Part shown: positions 57,546 through 64,000 of the stretch, piece by piece
Numbering within the stretch: the stretch's first letter is position 1
Layout of the letters: every line of letters begins with the position of its first letter
Translations under genes and position numbers: made by a program
Notes under the pieces: generated by a model
What the model was told of the DNA's origin: nothing
The model's input: the letters and a program-made list of their open reading frames with translations, nothing else
The model's database searches: none
Source: Enterobacter dykesii
GTDB taxonomy: Bacteria > Pseudomonadota > Gammaproteobacteria > Enterobacterales > Enterobacteriaceae
Assembly (NCBI RefSeq): GCF_008364625.2
Contig: NZ_CP126604.1
Span: forward strand, 1,116,001 to 1,180,000
Direction of reading: 5' to 3'
DNA length: 64,000 bases

Positions 57546-58445
57546 TCACGGTAAGGATATTTCTTCAATAAAGCTCGCGAATGCCGAGCTATTGAGCGCG
57601 GAACGATTGTACATCATGTAAATATCAATACTGGGTAATTGAGTATCTGTTTCCACTTTGCGCAGGTTGAGGGCTGGCCCATATTGTTCGAAGGCCGGTG
57701 CGGGCACTAATCCTATGAGGTCGGACGAACCGATCGCCGACAGAAGGGATATAAAAGAGTCGCTACGATAGACGATATTTCTTTCGAATAACAGGTTATC
57801 GGCCTTTTCCTGATAGCCTTTGAAGCTGTTCTCATCGTTCAGCCAGGCGGTGAAGTTTTCATTCAGAATCTCTTCACGCGTAGGATTTTCGCTGAGACGG
57901 GGATGACCCTCCCGACAAACGAGAACGAAAGGAAGCTTATGGTAGAGGCTACAGGCGATAGAGTGACTGTTCGAAGAAGAAAACGAAAATATCAGGTCGG
58001 CTCTTCGGTAGGCTAAGAGATCTTCCGCAGAATCAGGAGAAAGAAAAACATCATGCAATTCAATTGAATAGTTATGGTTGTCCATGAGCAGTTTTATAGG
58101 GTCAAGCGTTGCTTTCGTACTCATAAAATGCGGGCAATAAATGACAAAGTTCTTCTTCAACCCGCTGCTGTGCATGATATTGATAGTCTGCTCCAGCTGG
58201 TTCAGGTTTTGTTCCAGATGATGATGCAAATTGACGCCGACGGTCGTGGGCGTGATCCCTTTACCGGAACGAATAAACAGAGGATCGTTAAGTTGTCCTC
58301 TCAGACGTTGCAGTGACTGGCTTACGGCAGAGGGGGTGATATACAGCGTCTCGGCGGCTTTACTGATACTAAGGTGTTGGTAAATGCACTCGAAAATGAC
58401 TAACAGATTAAGATCGAATTTTTTAAGGTCATAGAGGTTTGCCAT
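57546..58445 (-). CDS. citR: LysR-family regulator YbdO (CitR)
   Basis: 299 residues from ATG 58445 (AGGA six bases upstream), aligning with E. coli YbdO/CitR; upstream frame to 58484 adds 13 residues. LeuO-like helix-turn-helix: LSISKAAETLYITPSAVSQSLQRLRGQ. The N-terminal half is near-identical to YbdO but the effector domain (about 100-299) is much less alike, so ligand may differ. A hairpin GTGGTTC/GAACCAC at 57510-57536 just past its stop may end the transcript. Confidence 0.82.
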   Translation of the reverse strand: MANLYDLKKFDLNLLVIFECIYQHLSISKAAETLYITPSAVSQSLQRLRGQLNDPLFIRSGKGITPTTVGVNLHHHLEQNLNQLEQTINIMHSSGLKKNFVIYCPHFMSTKATLDPIKLLMDNHNYSIELHDVFLSPDSAEDLLAYRRADLIFSFSSSNSHSIACSLYHKLPFVLVCREGHPRLSENPTREEILNENFTAWLNDENSFKGYQEKADNLLFERNIVYRSDSFISLLSAIGSSDLIGLVPAPAFEQYGPALNLRKVETDTQLPSIDIYMMYNRSALNSSAFASFIEEISLP

Positions 58446-58507
58446 GTTTCGTCCTGAGGGTACTGCGTTTGCTGTGGTTATCATATAACTGATAACAATA
58501 GTTTGAG

Positions 58508-58535
58508 GCTAACCATTTATAACTCTTTTGGTTAG
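58508..58535. repeat. Inverted repeat upstream of citR
   Basis: GCTAACCA (58508-58515) and TGGTTAGC (58528-58535 region) flank about 13 A/T-rich bases, 63 bases upstream of the citR start. Could be a LysR-type autoregulatory site. Confidence 0.4.
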
Positions 58536-58648
58536 CTCTCTTAGTTTTAAATTAAAATCATCTTAATATATCACGGTGGCACATTATTGAAATGGCGCGT
58601 CAAAAGCGATTGAGATGATTTTATCTTAGAAAAAGGGTGCGATCATTT

Positions 58649-58668
58649 TAAATGACAATTGTCATTTA
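58649..58668. promoter_or_regulatory. Perfect 20-bp palindrome in the citR-ahpC gap
   Basis: TAAATGACAATTGTCATTTA reads identically on both strands. It is in the 624-base gap (58446-59069) where E. coli carries dsbG. A dimeric repressor operator is the simplest reading; TTGTCA within it could serve as a -35 with TATAAT 20 bases on (long spacing). The regulator is unknown. Confidence 0.55.
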
Positions 58669-58897
58669 TATATTGCGATGGTTTTATAATAAAAATCAAT
58701 TGATAGCGCTCCGGAATGATGTTCGACACAACCTATCACAGCCATAGGCAGGAATGCCTCTCTTATGGATTGCTCAATCCCTGCGCGGGTGGTGTAATCA
58801 AACGGCTGTTACCGCCTTGATATAAAGGGTTGTAGAGCGCAACGCAACGCCAGTTTCGGCTGGCACTGAATGTACCTGCGGGGAATTCAGGTATCAG

Positions 58898-58922
58898 GGC
58901 CGCCCGTTGAGGCGGCCTTTTT
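58898..58922 (+). terminator. Strong plus-strand terminator without an annotated gene
   Basis: GGCCGCC and GGCGGCC pair around CGTTGA, followed by five T. On the minus strand no T-run follows, so it ends a rightward transcript. No convincing reading frame lies upstream in 58446-58897, so it may end a small RNA; it also insulates ahpC. Confidence 0.75.
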
Positions 58923-59069
58923 ACTTTCAGGCTTTCCTGTAAAAGGTTCACCTTGTTGTCTTGTCGACGTTGTAAGGTTTGGCTGATTGATTTGATAAAG
59001 CATACGCATTAGCCCCGATGAATAAAGTTGGTTACCTTACATCTCAACGAAAACACGGAGGAAGTACAG

Positions 59070-59633
59070 ATGTCTTTGATTAATACCAAAATTAAACCTT
59101 TCAAAAACCAGGCGTTCAAAAACGGTGAGTTCATCGAAGTTACCGAGAAAGATACCGAAGGCCGCTGGAGCGTCTTCTTCTTCTATCCGGCTGACTTTAC
59201 CTTCGTTTGCCCGACTGAACTGGGTGACGTTGCAGACCATTACGACGAACTGCAGAAGCTGGGCGTAGACGTTTACTCTGTCTCTACCGATACCCACTTC
59301 ACCCACAAAGCATGGCACAGCAGCTCTGAAACCATCGCGAAAATCAAATACGCGATGATCGGCGACCCGACTGGCGCCCTGACCCGTAACTTCGACAACA
59401 TGCGTGAAGATGAAGGCCTGGCTGACCGCGCCACCTTCGTTGTTGACCCGCAGGGCATTATCCAGGCTATCGAAGTTACCGCTGAAGGTATCGGCCGTGA
59501 TGCTTCTGACCTGCTGCGTAAAGTGAAAGCCGCTCAGTACGTGGCTTCTCACCCAGGCGAAGTGTGCCCGGCGAAATGGAAAGAAGGCGAAGCAACGCTG
59601 GCTCCATCCTTAGATCTGGTTGGTAAAATCTAA
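59070..59633 (+). CDS. ahpC: Alkyl hydroperoxide reductase, peroxiredoxin subunit
   Basis: 187 residues from ATG 59070 (GGAGGAAG upstream). Typical 2-Cys peroxiredoxin reducing H2O2, organic peroxides and peroxynitrite. Peroxidatic Cys47 in FTFVCPTEL, resolving Cys166 in GEVCPAKW. Highly biased codon use fits high expression. OxyR-controlled in relatives; the 58930-59069 leader is the place for the OxyR site, which I could not define. Confidence 0.98.
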   Translation: MSLINTKIKPFKNQAFKNGEFIEVTEKDTEGRWSVFFFYPADFTFVCPTELGDVADHYDELQKLGVDVYSVSTDTHFTHKAWHSSSETIAKIKYAMIGDPTGALTRNFDNMREDEGLADRATFVVDPQGIIQAIEVTAEGIGRDASDLLRKVKAAQYVASHPGEVCPAKWKEGEATLAPSLDLVGKI

Positions 59634-59653
59634 GTTTTGCCCATCCGGCAATC

Positions 59654-59675
59654 AATGGGCGCACCCGCGCCCATT
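59654..59675 (+). promoter_or_regulatory. Intercistronic hairpin between ahpC and ahpF
   Basis: AATGGGCGC and GCGCCCATT form a nine-base-pair stem with a four-base loop; the following TCATT is a poor T-tract. Probably a partial terminator or message-stabilising end that lets ahpC exceed ahpF. Confidence 0.6.
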
Positions 59676-59760
59676 TCATTCCAGCACCATGATGCAAGTT
59701 GCATTCAGGCCGCCCGTATAAGGCAGCTTGCATGATGACGTCTTAAGAGAGGGAAGAACA

Positions 59761-61326
59761 ATGCTCGACACTAACATGAAAACCCAGCTCAAGGCCTACC
59801 TTGAGAAACTGACCAAACCCGTTGAGCTGATTGCCACGCTGGACGACAGCGCAAAATCGGCAGAGATCAAGGAACTGCTGGCGGAGATCGCCGAGCTGTC
59901 GCCGAAAGTGACCTTCAAAGAAGACAACGCGCTGCCGGTCCGTAAGCCCTCTTTCCTGATTACCAATCCAGGCTCCGATCAGGGACCGCGATTTGCCGGT
60001 TCGCCGCTGGGCCACGAATTTACTTCACTGGTGCTGGCGCTGCTGTGGACCGGTGGTCATCCGTCAAAAGAAGCGCAGGCGCTGCTGGAGCAGATCCGCG
60101 ATATCGACGGCGATTTTGAGTTTGAAACCTATTACTCGCTCTCCTGCCACAACTGCCCGGACGTGGTGCAGGCGCTGAACCTGATGTCGGTCCTGAACCC
60201 GCGCATCAAGCACACGGCAATTGACGGCGGTACCTTCCAGAATGAAATCACCGATCGCAACGTGATGGGCGTTCCGGCGGTCTACATGAACGGCAAAGAG
60301 TTCGGCCAGGGCCGTATGACGCTGACCGAAATCGTTGCCAAAGTGGATACCGGTGCTGAAAAACGTGCGGCGGAAGCGCTGAACAAACGCGATGCCTACG
60401 ACGTGCTGATCGTCGGTTCCGGCCCTGCGGGTGCGGCGGCAGCGGTGTACTCCGCGCGTAAAGGTATTCGTACCGGCCTGATGGGCGAACGCTTTGGTGG
60501 CCAGGTGCTCGATACCGTGGACATCGAAAACTACATCTCCGTACCGAAGACCGAAGGCCAGAAGCTGGCGGGGGCGCTGAAGGCGCACGTCAGCGACTAT
60601 GACGTAGACGTGATCGACAGCCAGAGCGCCAGCAAGCTGGTTCCGGCCGCAGTAGAGGGTGGTTTACACCAGATTGAAACCGCGTCCGGCGCGGTGCTGA
60701 AAGCGCGCAGCATTATCATTGCCACCGGTGCGAAATGGCGCAACATGAACGTCCCGGGCGAAGATCAGTACCGCACCAAAGGCGTGACCTACTGTCCGCA
60801 CTGCGACGGCCCGCTGTTTAAAGGTAAACGCGTGGCGGTGATCGGCGGCGGTAACTCCGGCGTGGAAGCGGCTATCGACCTGGCGGGGATTGTTGAGCAC
60901 GTTACCCTTCTGGAGTTCGCTCCAGAGATGAAGGCCGACCAGGTTCTGCAGGATAAAGTTCGCAGCCTGAAAAACGTCGATATCGTACTGAACGCGCAGA
61001 CCACGGAAGTGAAGGGCGACGGCAGCAAAGTGACGGGCCTGGAATACCGCGACCGCGTGAGCGGCGACGTGCACAGCGTTCAGCTGTCAGGGATCTTCGT
61101 GCAGATTGGTCTGCTGCCAAATACCACCTGGCTGGAAGGGGCGATTGAGCGCAACCGCATGGGCGAAATCATCATCGATGCGAAGTGTGAAACCAGCGTG
61201 AAAGGCGTGTTTGCGGCGGGCGACTGCACCACCGTGCCGTACAAACAGATCATTATCGCCACGGGCGAAGGGGCGAAGGCGTCTCTGAGTTCCTTTGACT
61301 ATCTGATTCGCACCAAAACCGCATAA
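59761..61326 (+). CDS. ahpF: Alkyl hydroperoxide reductase, flavoprotein subunit
   Basis: 521 residues from ATG 59761. NADH:peroxiredoxin reductase that re-reduces AhpC. N-terminal tandem thioredoxin-fold domain with Cys129-Cys132 (SCHNCPD), then a thioredoxin-reductase-like part with FAD motif [14 protein letters not shown], redox Cys345-Cys348 (YCPHCDGP) and NADH motif [12 protein letters not shown]. Cotranscribed with ahpC, 127 bases downstream. Confidence 0.98.
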   Translation: MLDTNMKTQLKAYLEKLTKPVELIATLDDSAKSAEIKELLAEIAELSPKVTFKEDNALPVRKPSFLITNPGSDQGPRFAGSPLGHEFTSLVLALLWTGGHPSKEAQALLEQIRDIDGDFEFETYYSLSCHNCPDVVQALNLMSVLNPRIKHTAIDGGTFQNEITDRNVMGVPAVYMNGKEFGQGRMTLTEIVAKVDTGAEKRAAEALNKRDAYDVLIVGSGPAGAAAAVYSARKGIRTGLMGERFGGQVLDTVDIENYISVPKTEGQKLAGALKAHVSDYDVDVIDSQSASKLVPAAVEGGLHQIETASGAVLKARSIIIATGAKWRNMNVPGEDQYRTKGVTYCPHCDGPLFKGKRVAVIGGGNSGVEAAIDLAGIVEHVTLLEFAPEMKADQVLQDKVRSLKNVDIVLNAQTTEVKGDGSKVTGLEYRDRVSGDVHSVQLSGIFVQIGLLPNTTWLEGAIERNRMGEIIIDAKCETSVKGVFAAGDCTTVPYKQIIIATGEGAKASLSSFDYLIRTKTA

Positions 61327-61358
61327 TAGAAGAAAGTAAGGCTACACCTGCAATAGCG

Positions 61359-61388
61359 AGAGGCCACCGAAAGGTGGCCTCTTTTTTT
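61359..61388 (+). terminator. Terminator of ahpCF
   Basis: GAGGCCACC and GGTGGCCTC pair around CGAAA, then seven T. It also covers the uspG stop codon, so may act in both directions. Confidence 0.92.
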
Positions 61389-61815
61389 ATCTTACGACCA
61401 TCACCGGTATGTGGGTGTAGCGGATCACGCTGGAGGCGTTAGAGCCCAGCAGATGCGTGGTAATGGAAGGGTTGCGCGAACCGATGACCACCACGTCTGC
61501 TTTCAGTTCGTTCGCCAGTTCGTTTACCGCATCGCGTACGCTGCCGAATCTGACGTGCGTTTTGATGCGAGAAGGGTCGATGCTGAAGTGGCTGACCATG
61601 GTTTGCAGGCGCGTTTCCGCTTCATGCTGCAAATGCTCCTCGAAGCGGCGTACATCGGCGGCAAAGCGGTGCAGGCTCAGGCTGGCGGAGCCCGGCAGTA
61701 CGTGCAAAAGATGGATAACACCGTCCTGCTGCGCCAGGAACTCCGCATGGCGAACGGCCTTGTCGCTCAGCTCCATCTCAAAAACATCAACCGGCATAAT
61801 GATTCTCTGATACAT
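61387..61815 (-). CDS. uspG: Universal stress protein G
   Basis: 142 residues from ATG 61815, as E. coli UspG; upstream frame to 61854 rejected because the GGAG site precedes 61815. USP fold with ATP-binding [35 protein letters not shown]. Autophosphorylating stress protein. Convergent with ahpF. Confidence 0.95.
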   Translation of the reverse strand: MYQRIIMPVDVFEMELSDKAVRHAEFLAQQDGVIHLLHVLPGSASLSLHRFAADVRRFEEHLQHEAETRLQTMVSHFSIDPSRIKTHVRFGSVRDAVNELANELKADVVVIGSRNPSITTHLLGSNASSVIRYTHIPVMVVR

Positions 61816-61922
61816 ACCCGTTTCTCCTTGTTTATAAACGCTGTACTCATTCAACCATAAAAAATAAATGGTTTCTGTAAGCGCTCCGTCAGTTTTCTTA
61901 TCTCACCAGGATAAATCTCAAA

Positions 61923-61940
61923 AGCCCCGTATTCCGGGGC
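61923..61940 (-). terminator. Minus-strand hairpin with T-run upstream of uspG
   Basis: GCCCCG and CGGGGC pair around five bases; on the minus strand TTTT follows. The only sequence upstream on that strand is antisense to ybdR, so it may end an antisense or cryptic transcript, or simply guard uspG. Confidence 0.4.
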
Positions 61941-61995
61941 AGACCTTCAGGGATAGCTACCCTTATACACTTACCTGGAACCTTTCGGAGGTCGC

Positions 61996-63234
61996 ATGAA
62001 AGCACTTACGTATCACGGTCCGCACCATGTTCGCGTCGAGAATGTACCCGATCCCATTATCGAACAGCCCGACGATATCATTCTGCGCGTCACGGCCACT
62101 GCTATCTGCGGCTCCGATTTGCATCTCTATCGCGGAAAGATCCCGAAGGTGCAGCACGGCGACATTTTTGGCCATGAGTTTATGGGGGAAATCGTCGAGT
62201 GCGGCGCAGAGGTGAAGAATTTGCAAAAAGGCGATCGTGTGGTGATCCCCTTTGTCATCGCCTGCGGAGACTGTTTCTTCTGTCGTCTGCAGCAATACGC
62301 AGCCTGTGAGAATACCAATGCCGGGCAGGGCGCCGCGCTTAACAAAAAGCAAATTCCCGCGCCGGCCGCGCTGTTTGGCTACAGCCATCTCTACGGCGGC
62401 GTGCCGGGGGGACAGGCGGAATATGTCCGCGTGCCAAAAGGCAACGTCGGGCCGTTTAAGGTACCGCAGCTTCTTTCCGATGATAAGGCGCTGTTCCTGT
62501 CCGATATTTTGCCCACGGCCTGGCAGGCGGCAAAAAATGCGCAGATTGAAAAAGGCTCAAGCGTTGCGGTTTTCGGCGCCGGGCCGGTGGGGCTACTGAC
62601 CATTGCCTGCGCGCGGCTGTTAGGGGCTGAGCAGATTTTTGTTATCGATCACCACCCGTACCGTTTGCGATTTGCCGAGGCGCGTTACGGCGCAATTCCC
62701 ATCAACTTTGATGCTGATAACGACGCGGCGGAAAAAGTCATCGAACAGACCGCTGGCCAGCGCGGCGTTGACGCCGTGATTGATGCGGTAGGGTTCGAAG
62801 CGAAAGGTAGCACCACCGAAACGATCCTCAGCAATCTTAAAATTGAAGGCAGTAGCGGCAAAGCGTTGCGGCAGTGCATTGCTGCCGTTCGACGCGGTGG
62901 CGTAGTTAGCGTACCCGGCGTGTACGCCGGGTTTATTCATGGCTTCCTGTTTGGCGATGCCTTTGATAAGGGGCTGACGTTCAAAATGGGCCAGACGCAC
63001 GTCCATGCCTGGCTGGGTGAACTGCTGCCGCTGATCGAAAAAGGGCTGCTTACCCCGGAAGAGATCGTGACCCATTATCTCCCCCTGGCTGATGCGGAAC
63101 GCGCCTATAAGGTATTCGAAAAACGGGAGGAGGAGTGCCGGAAGGTGATTCTGGTCCCTGGTGCAGAAACACCCGAGGCCGCAGAGCAGAAAGTTAAGGG
63201 CCTGGTAAATGCTTTCCCCGGTGGCGTTGCATGA
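61996..63234 (+). CDS. ybdR: Zinc-dependent alcohol dehydrogenase YbdR
   Basis: 412 residues. Medium-chain dehydrogenase, formaldehyde-dehydrogenase-like. Catalytic zinc: Cys38 in [10 protein letters not shown] and GHEFMGE; structural zinc Cys cluster [18 protein letters not shown] motif [10 protein letters not shown]. Physiological substrate unknown. GGAGG seven bases before the ATG. Confidence 0.94.
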   Translation: MKALTYHGPHHVRVENVPDPIIEQPDDIILRVTATAICGSDLHLYRGKIPKVQHGDIFGHEFMGEIVECGAEVKNLQKGDRVVIPFVIACGDCFFCRLQQYAACENTNAGQGAALNKKQIPAPAALFGYSHLYGGVPGGQAEYVRVPKGNVGPFKVPQLLSDDKALFLSDILPTAWQAAKNAQIEKGSSVAVFGAGPVGLLTIACARLLGAEQIFVIDHHPYRLRFAEARYGAIPINFDADNDAAEKVIEQTAGQRGVDAVIDAVGFEAKGSTTETILSNLKIEGSSGKALRQCIAAVRRGGVVSVPGVYAGFIHGFLFGDAFDKGLTFKMGQTHVHAWLGELLPLIEKGLLTPEEIVTHYLPLADAERAYKVFEKREEECRKVILVPGAETPEAAEQKVKGLVNAFPGGVA

Positions 63235-63242
63235 ATACTCGC

Positions 63243-63332
63243 CTAGCTGTGGCGTTCAAGATAAAGCACGGCCATGACGATAATCGCCGCAATAATCAGA
63301 AAAATAAGTGTGATAGCCAGTATCTCACTCAT
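63243..63332 (-). CDS. 29-residue single-span membrane peptide
   Basis: Too short for the usual ORF cut-off. ATG at 63332, GGGGA five bases upstream, TAG at 63243. The peptide starts MSEILAITLIFLIIAA and ends AVLYLERHS: one hydrophobic helix of about 20 residues with charged ends. Similar tiny membrane proteins are common in enterobacteria but I do not recognise this one. It lies convergent to ybdR, eight bases after its stop. Confidence 0.6.
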   Translation of the reverse strand: MSEILAITLIFLIIAAIIVMAVLYLERHS

Positions 63333-63416
63333 GACCGTCCCCACGGCACCAAAACAGATTAAGCGTGGATTAAGGGCTTTTTGCGCGATATAAGAAAATG
63401 GGGTGAATTTACGGAA

Positions 63417-63438
63417 AGAGGATGCGGCTGCATCCTCT
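63417..63438 (-). terminator. Terminator of rnk
   Basis: On the minus strand AGAGGATGC and GCATCCTCT form a nine-base-pair stem with a four-base loop, then TTTCC, 32 bases past the rnk stop. Confidence 0.7.
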
Positions 63439-63469
63439 GTGCAAAGCGGGGGCGCTTGTTCAGAAGTGG

Positions 63470-63880
63470 TTAACGCAGGTAATCGCCCGCGGCTTCTGGC
63501 TGGTAGAGCAACGCCAGCACTTCAAGATGAGCAGAGGCGCCGCCCGGCAATTCCCAGTGGATGGTATCGCCCGTGCGCAGGCCCAGCAGTGCGGCACCCA
63601 CAGGCGCAAGAACAGAAAGCTGTGCGCTGCTGTCGGTCATCTGAGCCGGGTAAACCAGTGTGCGGGTCAGCTCTTCACCGGTGGTCAGGTTGCGGAATTT
63701 TACCTGGCTGTTCATGGTGACCACGTCATGCGGCATCGTCTCAGGCGTGCACATCTGCGCCCGGTCGAGCTCCTCATTCAGGGCGTCGGCCACGGGAAGT
63801 GAGGCAAACTCTGCTTTTTCCAGCAGCCTGTCGATACGTTCTGCGTCGAGCTCATTGATGATAATTGTAGGTCTGGACAT
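63470..63880 (-). CDS. rnk: Regulator of nucleoside diphosphate kinase
   Basis: 136 residues, same length as E. coli Rnk. N-terminal coiled-coil-like helical part (residues 1-50) and a C-terminal GreA/GreB-like domain ([46 protein letters not shown]). Binds RNA polymerase without the cleavage activity of Gre factors. GGAG before the ATG. Confidence 0.95.
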   Translation of the reverse strand: MSRPTIIINELDAERIDRLLEKAEFASLPVADALNEELDRAQMCTPETMPHDVVTMNSQVKFRNLTTGEELTRTLVYPAQMTDSSAQLSVLAPVGAALLGLRTGDTIHWELPGGASAHLEVLALLYQPEAAGDYLR

Positions 63881-63932
63881 TTTTACTCCATGTCGTTAAT
63901 GCTGCGTGTAACGCAGAAACCAATCCAAAAGA

Positions 63933-63961
63933 AAACCCTCGCCGTCTGGCAGCGAGGGTTT
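63933..63961 (-). terminator. Terminator of a gene beyond the right edge
   Basis: AAACCCTCGC and GCGAGGGTTT form a ten-base-pair stem; on the minus strand TTTTCTTTT follows. In E. coli rna (RNase I) lies upstream of rnk in this direction. Confidence 0.75.
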
Positions 63962-64000
63962 AACTCTCCCGATGATACTGGCTGAGCGCGCAAGTTTGAA

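Noticed and set aside
58763-58951. 62-codon minus-strand frame in the citR-ahpC gap
   Set aside because: Crosses the terminator hairpin, no ribosome site seen, composition not protein-like.

Overview
The window is chromosomal DNA of an enterobacterium, most likely an Enterobacter (E. cloacae complex or close relative). Gene content and order follow the E. coli entD-to-rnk segment, but the window also carries Klebsiella/Enterobacter traits: a 2,3-butanediol budABC operon and a full methionine-salvage cluster. No rRNA, tRNA, CRISPR array or intact insertion sequence was seen.

Layout. 0-5 kb is a mixed accessory stretch: an Imm63-like orphan, a higBA toxin-antitoxin pair, a LeuE-like exporter, an unknown gene, a short piece resembling the antisense-RNA immunity region of P4-type phages, a LysR/GST pair and a small glycine-rich secreted protein. 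5.3-9.6 kb is budR and budABC (pyruvate to 2,3-butanediol). 9.6-13.4 kb has a cold-shock-domain protein, an acetyltransferase and a benzoylformate-decarboxylase-like enzyme paired with a short-chain dehydrogenase. 13.7-19.6 kb is betABI and betT (choline to glycine betaine). 19.6-20.5 kb is a HigB2/HigA2-type toxin-antitoxin pair behind an excellent LexA (SOS) box.

20.5-39.2 kb is the enterobactin locus: entD, fepA, fes, ybdZ, entF, fepCGD, entS, fepB and entCEBAH, with Fur boxes in the three divergent promoter regions and no fepE. 39.3-41.7 kb is cstA-ybdD, followed by a RelE-like toxin-antitoxin pair wedged against the ybdD stop codon, an SDR and ybdH (hcxA).

44.6-55.5 kb looks like a methionine-salvage island: an uncharacterised sugar-type ABC transporter plus a seven-bladed LVIVD propeller protein, then mtnK, mtnA, mtnDCB and ybdL. 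Clear tandem MetJ boxes sit between mtnK and mtnA and between mtnB and ybdL; weaker ones sit in front of the transporter. This suggests the transporter and propeller handle a methylthio compound (inference). 55.5-58.4 kb is ybdM-ybdN and a YbdO/CitR regulator. 58.4-59.1 kb lacks the dsbG found here in E. coli; it carries a perfect 20-bp palindrome and an ownerless terminator. 59.1-64 kb is ahpCF, uspG, ybdR, an unlisted 29-residue membrane peptide gene and rnk.

REP elements and a second G/C-rich hairpin repeat recur between operons; in entD, fepC and entS the repeats supply the stop codon.
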